A stretch of DNA of 64,000 nt from Sphingobacterium nematocida (GTDB lineage Bacteria; Bacteroidota; Bacteroidia; Sphingobacteriales; Sphingobacteriaceae): positions 62,001-126,000 of the forward strand of contig NZ_FUZF01000013.1 in the NCBI RefSeq assembly GCF_900168125.1, in the 5' to 3' direction. Both the position numbers and the translations under genes were made by a program. Shown here in pieces: positions 27,929 through 37,097 of the stretch. Under the pieces are notes generated by a model. It saw only the letters and a program-made list of their open reading frames with translations, ran no database searches and was not told where the DNA came from. Every line of letters begins with the position of its first letter. Position 1 is the first letter of the stretch.

Positions 27929-28733
27929 AATGGCGCTGATAGGCTCGCTCGCGATAGGGCTACTGGCCTGCTCGCCTGGAAGCGAGTTGCCGGATCGCAA
28001 AGATCCAACGAAAGAGAATCCCATAGAAAAACCGAAAACGAAAGTGAGTGATTTCATTGATCGGTATAAGTTGATCTGGTCTGATGATTTTGAGGGAACG
28101 GTGTTGGATACAAAAAAATGGAAGTATAGAGCGGAAGGTTCGGTGAGAGGATTTGCAACAGTGTCCAGAGAAACAATATCGCTGGATGGAAAAGGTAATT
28201 TGGTTATACAGACGTCCAAAAAGGATGGGAAGTATTATGTGGGACAGGTAACTACCGATGGAATATTTGCCCAAAAATTCGGGTATTTTGAATGTCGTGC
28301 CCAAGTAAATAAGTACTTAGGTACGCATTCTGCATTTTGGTTGCAGACCAATACGATGGGAATAGAAAACAATGATCCACGAAATAACGGGACGGAGATA
28401 GATATCTTTGAATACCATAGGAAAACCTCAAATCAAGTACATCACAATTTGCACTGGAATGGCTATGGTGTGGGACATAAAAATGTGGGGGTGGCGTTGT
28501 CGTCTCCGGGTATAGATACAGGTTATCATACGTTTGGATTGTTGTGGACGGATAAGGAGTATATCTTCTTCGTAGATGGTGTGGAAACTTGGAGGACTTC
28601 GGAGGCGCTATCGCATATAGCTGAATACATTATTTTGAGTACGGAGCTTACGGGCTTTGGAGGTAATCACCTTCACGAAAATTATCCGGATAGCATTTTA
28701 TTCGACTATGTGAAGGTCTATGTTGAAAAATAA
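27906..28733 (+). CDS. Glycoside hydrolase family 16 lipoprotein (beta-glucanase/laminarinase-like)
   Basis: The protein has 275 residues. A lipobox ends at LLAC after a basic n-region (MLRYRQIK), which is why ATG 27906 is preferred over ATG 27930. The GH16 fold is shown by LIWSDDFEGTVLDTKKW, FGYFECRAQVNKYLGTHSAF, and the catalytic motif EIDIFE with Glu164 (nucleophile), Asp166 and Glu169 (acid/base). WTDKEYIFFVDGVETW is a further landmark. GH16 endo-enzymes cut beta-1,3 or mixed beta-glucans, and some cut agar-type galactans; which applies is not clear. It overlaps the previous gene by 23 bases and is the only glycosidase of the operon. Confidence 0.9.
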   Translation: MLRYRQIKMALIGSLAIGLLACSPGSELPDRKDPTKENPIEKPKTKVSDFIDRYKLIWSDDFEGTVLDTKKWKYRAEGSVRGFATVSRETISLDGKGNLVIQTSKKDGKYYVGQVTTDGIFAQKFGYFECRAQVNKYLGTHSAFWLQTNTMGIENNDPRNNGTEIDIFEYHRKTSNQVHHNLHWNGYGVGHKNVGVALSSPGIDTGYHTFGLLWTDKEYIFFVDGVETWRTSEALSHIAEYIILSTELTGFGGNHLHENYPDSILFDYVKVYVEK

Positions 28734-28743
28734 AGACAGGTAT

Positions 28744-28781
28744 AATTGGTGATGATTTAATTTTCATCACCAATTTTTTTT
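28744..28781. terminator. Bidirectional rho-independent terminator
   Basis: A perfect 12-base-pair stem, AATTGGTGATGA (28744-28755) with TCATCACCAATT (28764-28775), is followed by a T-run. It lies between the convergent GH16 and zinc-ribbon genes and can serve both. Confidence 0.88.
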
Positions 28782-29106
28782 AATCGAAATCAAAGAAATC
28801 GGATAGAAAGGATTTCTTTTTGCGAGGGTGCTGCTGGTTGTAGCCTCTGCTATCTCTCGGATCTCGGGAGTCGCGGTGATCCCGCTGCTCGTACCGATCG
28901 CCTCTATCGTAGTGGCTGTCGCGTGGACGCTCTTCATAGCGTGGTGCGGATGCTACGGGAGCCTGGCTCTGTGCCGACGCATAATCCATAAGCTTGTCTA
29001 GCTCGCCCTTGTCGAGCCAGATGCCGCGGCAGCTCGGGCAGTAATCGATCTCGACCTGATGACGCTCGGTCATCAGTAATGTTTCATTGCAATTTGGGCA
29101 CTTCAT
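28780..29106 (-). CDS. TFIIB-type zinc-ribbon protein with Arg/Asp-rich tail
   Basis: The protein has 108 residues. Two CxxC knuckles, CPNC (3-6) and CPSC near residue 24, surround YCPSCRGIWLDKGELDKLM, the zf-TFIIB domain signature. The second half is a low-complexity tail of alternating Arg, Asp, Tyr and Ser, ending in KKKSFLSDFFDFD. The function of this widespread family is not well defined; nucleic-acid or protein binding is likely. ATG 29106 places the first zinc knuckle at the N-terminus. Confidence 0.82.
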   Translation of the reverse strand: MKCPNCNETLLMTERHQVEIDYCPSCRGIWLDKGELDKLMDYASAQSQAPVASAPRYEERPRDSHYDRGDRYEQRDHRDSRDPRDSRGYNQQHPRKKKSFLSDFFDFD

Positions 29107-29207
29107 ATGTTTTTTGTTTTGTTGACGTTTGTAAAATATAAACGGCAAGCTAAGGATTTTGGTTTGTTCCTCCGCCTACCGTTTTAAATTTTTACCGTTT
29201 TTTAACG

Positions 29208-29846
29208 TTAGCCTTTGCGATGTCTGTAAAATTCATCTTTTAGACTTTGGTATTTCTCTTTCCACTCTGCAGACATCTCGGCATGTTTGTTTTTTATGCC
29301 CTTGAGCTGGAATGCTAAGAAACAGGCCGAGAAGCCAATGGCTGTAATGGCCAGCCCGGTCCATATCACTAAGGAAAGGCCTGCAAATGCAGGGTTCCAT
29401 ATGAGGATAAAGCTAAAAATAAGCCCCAATACGGCCCAAGCGGTCATCCAGCCCCAGTTCTTGTTGCCGTAATTTTTCAGGTCGAAGGAAAAGGACATGA
29501 GTTGTATCGAGCGGAACATGACGTAAAAGCCTACGATAAAACTGAGTGTAGTGGCTGATAGCAATGGATTGCTGAACAACAGTATGCCGAATAGGGTATA
29601 GAGTATACCGCCAGTGAGGTACCAGCCCCAACCCTCGATCTCGTCCTTATTCTGCAAAGCGAAGACAATTTCCAGTACACCGGAAATAATAAAGGACCAC
29701 GAGAAGAGAAGTGTCAACGCTAGAAAAGAAGCTACTGGTGTGCTGATGGTATAGAAACCCAACAGGATCAGTAGTATCCCGATGATCAAGGGGATGTACC
29801 AGTGTTTTACGGAGTTCCGGATGGTTTTGAAAAATGAATGTTGCAT
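29208..29846 (-). CDS. HdeD/DUF308-family membrane protein
   Basis: The protein has 212 residues with six membrane segments arranged as repeated pairs. Examples are WYIPLIIGILLILLGFYTIS, FLALTLLFSWSFIISGVLE and WYLTGGILYTLFGILLFSNP. These match the HdeD/DUF308 repeat family linked to acid resistance in Enterobacteria and of unknown role in Bacteroidota. A charged tail of about 30 residues (KNKHAEMSAEWKEKYQSLKD) extends beyond the usual length. It reads away from wbpM. The 327-base gap to wbpM holds no other gene I can see. Confidence 0.85.
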   Translation of the reverse strand: MQHSFFKTIRNSVKHWYIPLIIGILLILLGFYTISTPVASFLALTLLFSWSFIISGVLEIVFALQNKDEIEGWGWYLTGGILYTLFGILLFSNPLLSATTLSFIVGFYVMFRSIQLMSFSFDLKNYGNKNWGWMTAWAVLGLIFSFILIWNPAFAGLSLVIWTGLAITAIGFSACFLAFQLKGIKNKHAEMSAEWKEKYQSLKDEFYRHRKG

Positions 29847-30173
29847 AATAAATGATTTAAGGTATGGAATAAACAAAAAACGAGGCACATGGTTTTTAAC
29901 TAAACACCATGGATCTGGAAGATGTAGTCTAAAAGATACGAATTTAATACAAATCGGATTGAATGTTTTTTATATATTGCACATTATTCGAACTCAATTA
30001 TATTTTATTTTTTGGTTTTTGGTATCTTTTTTGTCTAGGTAGATCCAGTTAATCGTTAATAAAGAAAGTTAATGCAGGGGAAAGTTGTTGTGCGCTGACC
30101 TGCAGTTAGATAGTGACCTGAGACTTAGTTTTGTAGTATATACATGATAGATATTTGGAGAGAGGGGCTGCGG

Positions 30174-32084
30174 ATGAACAAGCCGCGCTGGGTGATCTTG
30201 GTGATCGACCTGTTATTGATGGCTGGGGCATTTGTCGTCAGTTTTGTTTTGATCTTTAAAGAGCGTAATGGAATAGAGACGCATAATCTGGTAAGTATGC
30301 TGGACCGCATGCTGGGGCAGCTCGCTCTGGTAGGTAGCATATACCTGTTGTGCTTTCTGGGGTTCCAGACTTATCGGTCGGTAATACGTCGCACCGGCAT
30401 CCGCGACCTACAGCAGGTGGCCATAACGGTGTTTGTAGCTTTGGTACTGGCGGTGACCGTGACGCACCTGATCCATTGGCAAATAAAATCATGGACTTTT
30501 TTCGTGCCTATAGTACCTTTTTCGGATACGCAATTGCTTTTCCATGCGTTTATAACCGGATTCAGTATGTCTTTCGCGCGGGTGATCTATCGAGCGCTTT
30601 ACCACGAATTGTTGTGGAACCGTAAAGACAACCGTATTCCGGTGATCTTATTCGGGGCAGGTAATATGGGGAATACAACGTTCAACTTCATCCAGTCAAC
30701 TTCTAGAAACAAATACCGTATCGTAGCGATCATGGACGATAACCCGACGCGTATCGGCAAACGCTTGCAGGGATTTAAGATTCACGATGTAGCAAAATTG
30801 GATAAAGATTTTGTACAGCAATACGGAAATGCGCATGAACTGATTATCGCTACGGATCGAAATGCCCCCGAGCGTCTACAGCGGGTCGTGAAACTGGCGG
30901 AGCCTATTCCACTGATCGTCAAGATAATTCCGGATAGTGCGCGCCTGATGGCGGGCGAGGTGGCTACCCGACAGATCCGAAGCTTACGTATAGAGGATTT
31001 ATTGGGACGCAAAACCATCGACCTGGATAACCCGGTAATACAGGAGGAAATGTGCAATAAGGTGGTCTTGATCACCGGGGGGGCCGGATCGATCGGATCG
31101 GAGTTGGTCAGGCAGATCGGCCGTACGGGATGTGCAAAATTGATAGTGCTGGATCAGGCGGAGTCTGCGCTGTATGAGGTACAACAGGAATTGCAGAGTT
31201 ATAAAGGAAGTGATCGTTTTGTATTTGTGGTGGGGAATATCCGTAATGAGGCTTTCATGCAGCGTATTTTTGAAAAATATAGTCCACAGTATGTGTTCCA
31301 TGCGGCAGCGTATAAGCATGTGCCGCTCATGGAGGCAAATCCCTACGAAGCGGTGATGACCAATGTGTGGGGCTCCTGCAATGTGGCTCAGCTTGCTGAT
31401 CGCTATGGCGTGGAGAAGTTTGTGATGGTATCTACGGATAAGGCAGTGAACCCCACGAATGTGATGGGCGCTACGAAGCGCGTGGCCGAGATAATTGTGT
31501 CCTGCATTAATAAAGAGTCGAAAACCAATTATATCGTGACACGTTTTGGAAATGTGCTGGGCTCGAATGGCTCAGTAATCCCATTGTTTGAAAAACAAAT
31601 GCTCAAAGGGGGGCCGCTGACCATTACGCATCCGGATATTACGCGTTATTTTATGACTATTCCAGAGGCCTGTCAATTGGTGCAGGAGGCGGGAGTGATG
31701 GGTGCTGGCGGAGAGGTATTTGTATTTGATATGGGTCAGCCGGTGAAGATTATGGACCTGGCGAAGCAGATGATCCGACTGAAGGGGTACAACTACCCGG
31801 AGGATATAGATATCAAGGTGGTGGGGCTGCGCCCGGGGGAAAAGATATTTGAAGAGCTCCTGGCGAATGGGGAGAATACCGAAAAGACGCATCATGAAAA
31901 GATTATGATCGCCAAAGTCAATCCGCACGATATACATCTCAAGAAGCAGAAAATCGTGGAGCTGTGTGAACTGGTGAAGGCGGCAGATCCCGAAGACCAT
32001 AAGATGGAGCTGGTAAGGCTGATCAAAGATATCGTGCCCGAGTTTAAATCGCAGAACTCGGTGTTTGAAAGGCTGGATAGCTAA
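30174..32084 (+). CDS. UDP-GlcNAc 4,6-dehydratase, membrane form (WbpM/CapD-like)
   Basis: The protein has 636 residues. Four N-terminal helices come first, then a nucleotide-binding domain (ILFGAGNMGNTTFNFIQ), then the dehydratase domain with GGAGSIGSELVRQIGR and STDKAVNPTNVMGATKRVAE. In the last motif Met takes the place of Tyr in the usual YxxxK, as in WbpM. It converts UDP-GlcNAc to the 4-keto-6-deoxy sugar, the expected substrate of the reductase at 15.2 kb. A -7-like TAGTTTTG lies at 30126-30133, and ATG 30174 follows a purine-rich GGAGAGAGGGG. An in-frame ATG at 30144 would leave almost no leader. Confidence 0.92.
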   Translation: MNKPRWVILVIDLLLMAGAFVVSFVLIFKERNGIETHNLVSMLDRMLGQLALVGSIYLLCFLGFQTYRSVIRRTGIRDLQQVAITVFVALVLAVTVTHLIHWQIKSWTFFVPIVPFSDTQLLFHAFITGFSMSFARVIYRALYHELLWNRKDNRIPVILFGAGNMGNTTFNFIQSTSRNKYRIVAIMDDNPTRIGKRLQGFKIHDVAKLDKDFVQQYGNAHELIIATDRNAPERLQRVVKLAEPIPLIVKIIPDSARLMAGEVATRQIRSLRIEDLLGRKTIDLDNPVIQEEMCNKVVLITGGAGSIGSELVRQIGRTGCAKLIVLDQAESALYEVQQELQSYKGSDRFVFVVGNIRNEAFMQRIFEKYSPQYVFHAAAYKHVPLMEANPYEAVMTNVWGSCNVAQLADRYGVEKFVMVSTDKAVNPTNVMGATKRVAEIIVSCINKESKTNYIVTRFGNVLGSNGSVIPLFEKQMLKGGPLTITHPDITRYFMTIPEACQLVQEAGVMGAGGEVFVFDMGQPVKIMDLAKQMIRLKGYNYPEDIDIKVVGLRPGEKIFEELLANGENTEKTHHEKIMIAKVNPHDIHLKKQKIVELCELVKAADPEDHKMELVRLIKDIVPEFKSQNSVFERLDS

Positions 32085-32462
32085 GCCGATCGAGAAGTAA
32101 AATTTTAGTATTGAAGTCGTTACGATTGGGTGGCGGCTTTTTTTTGTTTGTTATGGTTTCGAATCTTGTAGGTGATTATTGAAAGATAAGTTAATTTCTT
32201 CTTGTTGTTTGTGTTTTATTTCTCTTTACTGGGTTTGAAGTGTTTTTTTTGTTTCTTTTTGTTACAAATAATTTCATTATGAAAATTTAATGTAAACATA
32301 ATATATGTTGGTAAATCGTTTTATCATTTAAAATACAGCGTAAACATGGTTTAGTTAACTTAAAATTTTTAAATACTTTTAATATCGATTTCTTTTTTTT
32401 AATAAAGTTTACCGATATATGCTCCGGAAATCCTGAATTATTCAAATAAGACTATTAACTAA
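32085..32462 (+). other. AT-rich intergenic region with weak terminator
   Basis: This 378-base gap has a weak stem AAGTCG (32114-32119) with CGGCTT (32134-32139) followed by eight or more T residues, a plausible terminator for wbpM. The remaining ~300 bases are very AT-rich and should carry the promoter of the SusC gene at 32463, but I find no clean TTTG/TAnnTTTG pair. No small gene or RNA is evident. Confidence 0.5.
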
Positions 32463-35369
32463 ATGAAGCAAACTTTACTATTTCTAATGGCGTTGTGTTC
32501 TATCTCACTGGCCATTGCTCAAACTGGCCTGACAATAACAGGTACAATAAAAGATAATCTAAATCGACCTATCTCCAACGCTTCTGTGCTGATAAAAGGT
32601 ACTAACGTAGGGACGGAATCGGATGCCGGTGGTAACTTTGACATTAAGTCCAATTCCAACAACGTTACGTTGATCATCAGCGCTGTAGGGTATGAAGACC
32701 AAGAAATAGGAGTGAAAGACAGTAAGAAGCTGAATATCATCCTGGCAGATAAAGAGATCGGGCTGGATGAGGTGGTCGTGATGGGATATAATGCCGTCGA
32801 AAAACAACACGTTGCTTCTTCTGTGGCGCAATTGGATATGACGCAGACCAAAAGTAGACCGATTATGAAAATGCAACAAGCGTTTAGCGGTACCATCGCA
32901 GGAGTGACCATGATGCAGGGCAACTCGTTGCCGGGTAGTACCTTTGGGGGGATAAATATACGGGGTATTAGTACTTTGCAAAACGCCGCTCCATTGGTCC
33001 TCGTCGATGGGATGGAGATGGATATTTCGGATTTGGACCCGAATCAGATCAAGAGTCTCACCGTATTGAAGGATGCGGCATCGGCCTCTATGTATGGATC
33101 GAGGGGTGCCAACGGGGTAATTGTTATTGAGACGGAACGCGGTACTACGGGGCAATTTAAGGTAAATGTGAATGCCTGGTCTGGTTTTAATAAGGCTATC
33201 GATCTCCCTGATTTTGTAAATGCCGCTCAGTATATGAGACTCAACAATGAAGCCCGTGGGTACCAAGGGCAAAGTTTAACCTTTACGGATGAAGATATAC
33301 TAAAGGCACAAAATGGCGAGATAAAATCGGTTGACTGGATGAAGGAGGTGATGCAGAAGACTTCTATGACACATAACCAATCGGCAAATATAGCCGGTGG
33401 CGGTGGAGTCGGTACGTTTAATCTAATGCTTGGCCACCTTAAAGAAACTGGACTGAATAGTGTTGAAGGCTCTCAAAAGTTTACGGCACGCTTCAACACA
33501 AATGTCAACATAGCCAATAAGTTTGTGTTGTTGGCTGATTTTTACGCACAGCGCCTACAGAATGACCGTCTCTTGGCGAATGACGATGGAAACGGACTAT
33601 ACAAGATCGCATGGCGTATGAACCCCACACAACAGGTATATTACGATTCGGATATTCCTGAACATTACATCCTGCATAATGACTTGAATCCCGTAGCGAG
33701 AATTAACAGGGGGGGAATAAAGAATTATATGCACGATAAAAGTGCGATAAACCTGCGACCTAGATACAATATCAGCGAAAAGGTGAACATTGAAGGAAAC
33801 GTATCGTATCATGTCAGCAAATCGGCGCATAAGGAAGAAGTGAAATCATTCAAATATCTGGATGCTACGGGTAAGCCTATTCAAATCGTATCGAATGCGG
33901 TGAAGGCGGAACAGGGCGTGAGTGAAAGCCAATTGACGGCACGTGCTCTAGTAAACTATACAGACAACCTGCGAGGAGGTAAGGATAAAGTTTATTTTAC
34001 CGCAGGTACAGAAGTAATGGACTTGACTTATACCGATTATAAGCAGATCTCTAAGGCTTCATTTTTTGGTAAACTAAATTATTCCTTTGATAACCGGTAT
34101 ATACTGGAAGTTACGGGAAGGGGAGATGGTAGTTCAAAATTTGCTCCAGGACATAAATGGGGCTTCTTCCCGTCCGCAGCGGTAGCGTGGAATGCACACA
34201 ACGAATCTTTTATGGAGGCTATCAAAGAAATCGGAGCGATTTCAAACTTGAAATTCCGAGGATCGTACGGTTTGATCGGTAATGAAAATGTAGATCCTTA
34301 CCTCTGGGAGGAAGTGGTCAACAACTACGGTTGGACAATGCGTGTCCCGAATCCGAATTTCTCCTGGGAGAAGCAAAAACAATGGAACATAGGAGTGGAT
34401 GTAACGACGCTTAAAAATCGGTTGACCTTTACAGCGGAAGTTTATGACAAATTTTCGTATGATTTGATATACTCGAAGTTTCCGGTGCCGCCATTGACAG
34501 GATCGCATACGCTGACCACCTCCGTGAATATTGGTGAGGTGAGAAATAAAGGCTTTGAGTTATCTGCAAACTGGAACGATAGAATAGGAAATGTGGAGTA
34601 TACAGTAGGAGGAACTTTCTTTGATAATAAAAATGAAGTGCTAAAAGCAGGATACAGTAGTAGCGATACATTGGTATTTACTGATAATACCGATAAGATA
34701 TGGTACAAAGGAATCTCCATTGATAACTATTATGGGTTTGAGACGAATGGTTTCTTTGCAGATGCAAATGATGTAGCAAATACAGCTGCTAAAATGCCAA
34801 ATACATTGCCTGGTGATATCAAATATGTGGATCAGAACGGTGATGGTTTGATCAACGATGCGGATCGGGTATATCTCGGAGATCCTTCGCCTCGCTACAA
34901 CTATAGTGTTAACCTGAGCTTGAGGTATAAGGGATTTGATTTTAGTGCGCTGGGACAAGGAGTGGGTAAACGTACGGCTAGGCTGGGAGGTCAAGAAGGA
35001 TATCCCGTACTGGTAGATGGATCGACCAATGCATTAGGAGCGCCACGACAGTATTATGCAGATAATCGGTGGACAGCAGAGCATCAAAACAGTCGATTCC
35101 CAAGAGTATGGACCGGGACTAGTACGAATACTTACCTAAGTGATGTGTGGCTGGGGAATGCTGCTTTCTTTCGTATAAAAGTGCTCCAATTAGGGTATAC
35201 ATTTAAAAATATCGGTAAGGCTTTTCATAATACAAGAATATATGTGAATGCCCAGGATGCTATAACCTTTACGAAATGGGAAGGTTTGGAGCCAGAGAGA
35301 AACGGTGGTGATGGTAATTATCCACGTATGGCTACCTATACGTTTGGAGTGTCTACAAGTATTTTTTAA
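32463..35369 (+). CDS. SusC-like TonB-dependent transporter (no STN domain)
   Basis: The protein has 968 residues, short for the family. A signal peptide to about residue 19 is followed directly by the carboxypeptidase-D-like domain (ITGTIKDNLNRPISNASVLI), so there is no STN domain. The plug motifs are DEVVVMGYNAVEKQHVASSV and PLVLVDGMEMDISDLDPNQI. This fits the absence of a sigma/FecR pair upstream. The ligand is unknown, because no degrading enzyme is encoded with it. The SusD partner starts six bases after its stop. Confidence 0.94.
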   Translation: MKQTLLFLMALCSISLAIAQTGLTITGTIKDNLNRPISNASVLIKGTNVGTESDAGGNFDIKSNSNNVTLIISAVGYEDQEIGVKDSKKLNIILADKEIGLDEVVVMGYNAVEKQHVASSVAQLDMTQTKSRPIMKMQQAFSGTIAGVTMMQGNSLPGSTFGGINIRGISTLQNAAPLVLVDGMEMDISDLDPNQIKSLTVLKDAASASMYGSRGANGVIVIETERGTTGQFKVNVNAWSGFNKAIDLPDFVNAAQYMRLNNEARGYQGQSLTFTDEDILKAQNGEIKSVDWMKEVMQKTSMTHNQSANIAGGGGVGTFNLMLGHLKETGLNSVEGSQKFTARFNTNVNIANKFVLLADFYAQRLQNDRLLANDDGNGLYKIAWRMNPTQQVYYDSDIPEHYILHNDLNPVARINRGGIKNYMHDKSAINLRPRYNISEKVNIEGNVSYHVSKSAHKEEVKSFKYLDATGKPIQIVSNAVKAEQGVSESQLTARALVNYTDNLRGGKDKVYFTAGTEVMDLTYTDYKQISKASFFGKLNYSFDNRYILEVTGRGDGSSKFAPGHKWGFFPSAAVAWNAHNESFMEAIKEIGAISNLKFRGSYGLIGNENVDPYLWEEVVNNYGWTMRVPNPNFSWEKQKQWNIGVDVTTLKNRLTFTAEVYDKFSYDLIYSKFPVPPLTGSHTLTTSVNIGEVRNKGFELSANWNDRIGNVEYTVGGTFFDNKNEVLKAGYSSSDTLVFTDNTDKIWYKGISIDNYYGFETNGFFADANDVANTAAKMPNTLPGDIKYVDQNGDGLINDADRVYLGDPSPRYNYSVNLSLRYKGFDFSALGQGVGKRTARLGGQEGYPVLVDGSTNALGAPRQYYADNRWTAEHQNSRFPRVWTGTSTNTYLSDVWLGNAAFFRIKVLQLGYTFKNIGKAFHNTRIYVNAQDAITFTKWEGLEPERNGGDGNYPRMATYTFGVSTSIF

Positions 35370-35375
35370 GCTTAA

Positions 35376-36995
35376 ATGATGATGAAGATGAAATTTAAAA
35401 GATCAAAATTAGTATATATATTGCTTGCTTCAGCGACGCTTTCAATGTCGGGTTGTGAGAAATTTTTGGATAAGACTGACCCTACGGCTACAGACTTTGT
35501 GGAGTTCTTTAATACGGAAGCAGATATTCTCCGGGTGATCTATAGTAGCTACTTAGATATGTTTTCTAACCCGACCAATAGATCGAATATCTTCTATATG
35601 GAAGAGGGTAAGTCGGACAATGCGTATAGTCGTTTAGAAGCGGATAATCACCAGAAAATCGCTAACGGAAATATCAACTCCAATACACAGGCTTTTCTGA
35701 CTTACTATCAGTTGCATATGAAGCATCTAGGACGTCTTAACACCTTTATTGCGAATATGGATGTCCCCTATGTGGAAGATGAGGCGCTGCGCACAAGGTA
35801 TAAGAGTATCTTGGAAGCTCTGCGCTGCTGGCATTATTTTAAAGTGACAAGCCGCTGGGGGAATGTGCCTTTCTTTTTAGAGCCTGCAGATATTGAATCG
35901 GCACTGCAGCCGGCAAAACCGAAGGAGGAGATCTTGGAGGTACTGTTTCCGCTAGCAGAAGAAATCGCAAATAGATTGCCTGAAGAAACCTATACTACCA
36001 ATGCTTATTTCTTTAATCAATACTCCTTTAAAGCCCTTATCATGCGCTATGCGTTGATCAATGGGCGTTACGAATTAGCAGCGCGCTTAGCAAAAGAGGT
36101 GATGGATAGTGGTAAATACCAATTGCATCCAAAATTTGGGGATATTTTTAACTATAAGGCGGATAAAACTAATAACGAGTTTGTTATCCGATTTAATAAC
36201 GAGAGTAGAGGGACGAATAATCCGGTTACTTTTACCCATATGGCACCACAGTCTAAGACCGGGCCAGGACAGTCGCATCTAGTACCATTGAAGGGGTTGA
36301 TAGATGCGTATTGGACTAAGCAAGGAAGGCCAATTGATAAATGCCCCCTGCATACAAAAGAAGAGTATGAATTGAATCCGAAATTAAATAGAGATCCTAG
36401 GTTTGCTGAAAGTATTTTCATGCACGGCGATAGTTTCAACGGAGAGGTAATAGATGTCTATAACGCAAATAGTGCGCAGTATTATGAAAAAGCACGTGCT
36501 AGCAGATCTGGATTCTGGTTTAAGAAATGGGTAGATCAGGCCGATGCGGCTAAGACCTCAGGAACAATCGATCTTGGCGTACTGCGCTATGCTGAAGTAT
36601 TATTGACGTATGCAGAAGCTAAAATCATGATGAATGATGTGGACGATTTGGCGAAAAAGTGTATTAATGATGTACGTAAGAGAGCCGGCTTGGATATGAC
36701 AGTAGCAGATGTAACATTGACCAATAAAACACAACCTGAGTGGATCGAGCTGATACGTAATGAGAGGCGTACTGAATTGGCGGGAGAAGGACTGCGCTAT
36801 GATGATATTATCCGTTGGAAAATCGCTGAACAGGTGATGAATCAGCCAGCTCTTGGGCATAGCCGTATAGTCAATGGAAATAAAGAAACGCTCAAGGTTG
36901 AGGATCGGTCTTTTAAACCAAATAACTATGTTTGGCCATTTCATGAGAACAGTTTAAAAGTGGAACCGGGGCTTACTCAGAATCCTGGATATTAA
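35376..36995 (+). CDS. SusD-like surface lipoprotein
   Basis: The protein has 539 residues. The lipobox MSGC is followed by EKFLDKTDPTATDFVEFFNT. Typical SusD features follow: a TPR-like helical core (LEALRCWHYFKVTSRWGNVP), KCINDVRKRAGLDMTVADV, and IRNERRTELAGEGLRYDDI. It pairs with the preceding SusC. No enzyme follows, so the pair may serve pre-digested oligosaccharides, peptides or another nutrient. Several Met codons open the frame (MMMKMK); which one is used is unclear, but the first is taken. Confidence 0.93.
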   Translation: MMMKMKFKRSKLVYILLASATLSMSGCEKFLDKTDPTATDFVEFFNTEADILRVIYSSYLDMFSNPTNRSNIFYMEEGKSDNAYSRLEADNHQKIANGNINSNTQAFLTYYQLHMKHLGRLNTFIANMDVPYVEDEALRTRYKSILEALRCWHYFKVTSRWGNVPFFLEPADIESALQPAKPKEEILEVLFPLAEEIANRLPEETYTTNAYFFNQYSFKALIMRYALINGRYELAARLAKEVMDSGKYQLHPKFGDIFNYKADKTNNEFVIRFNNESRGTNNPVTFTHMAPQSKTGPGQSHLVPLKGLIDAYWTKQGRPIDKCPLHTKEEYELNPKLNRDPRFAESIFMHGDSFNGEVIDVYNANSAQYYEKARASRSGFWFKKWVDQADAAKTSGTIDLGVLRYAEVLLTYAEAKIMMNDVDDLAKKCINDVRKRAGLDMTVADVTLTNKTQPEWIELIRNERRTELAGEGLRYDDIIRWKIAEQVMNQPALGHSRIVNGNKETLKVEDRSFKPNNYVWPFHENSLKVEPGLTQNPGY

Positions 36996-37015
36996 TTAAC
37001 AAAAAGTGTGTAGAA

Positions 37016-37046
37016 GGGGCATCTCAATTATGGGATGCTCTTTTTG
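37016..37046 (+). terminator. Probable rho-independent terminator after SusD
   Basis: The stem GGGCATC with GATGCTC (one G-U pair) surrounds a loop of about ten bases and is followed by TTTTTGTG. It directly precedes the wbpM-like fragment. Confidence 0.7.
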
Positions 37047-37048
37047 TG

Positions 37049-37086
37049 TAAATCGCAGAACTCGGTGTTTGAGCGATTGGATAGCT
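37049..37086 (+). pseudogene. Remnant of a wbpM-like gene 3' end
   Basis: Bases 37050-37085 encode KSQNSVFERLDS, identical in protein to the last 12 residues of the WbpM-like dehydratase at 32046-32081. Twenty-four bases match exactly (37049-37072 against 32045-32068), followed by three synonymous codon differences (GAA/GAG, AGG/CGA, CTG/TTG). The fragment has no upstream coding sequence and has lost its stop codon. It looks like the scar of a second, diverged wbpM copy that was deleted or recombined. Confidence 0.7.
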
Positions 37087-37097
37087 GTGTTGATTTA

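Noticed and set aside
27289-28219. Two long overlapping minus-strand frames
   Set aside because: They are antisense to the DUF5017-like and GH16 genes, with cysteine- and serine-rich nonsense translations.
32559-33272. 237-codon minus-strand frame
   Set aside because: It is antisense to the SusC beta domain and plug, which are unambiguous on the plus strand.
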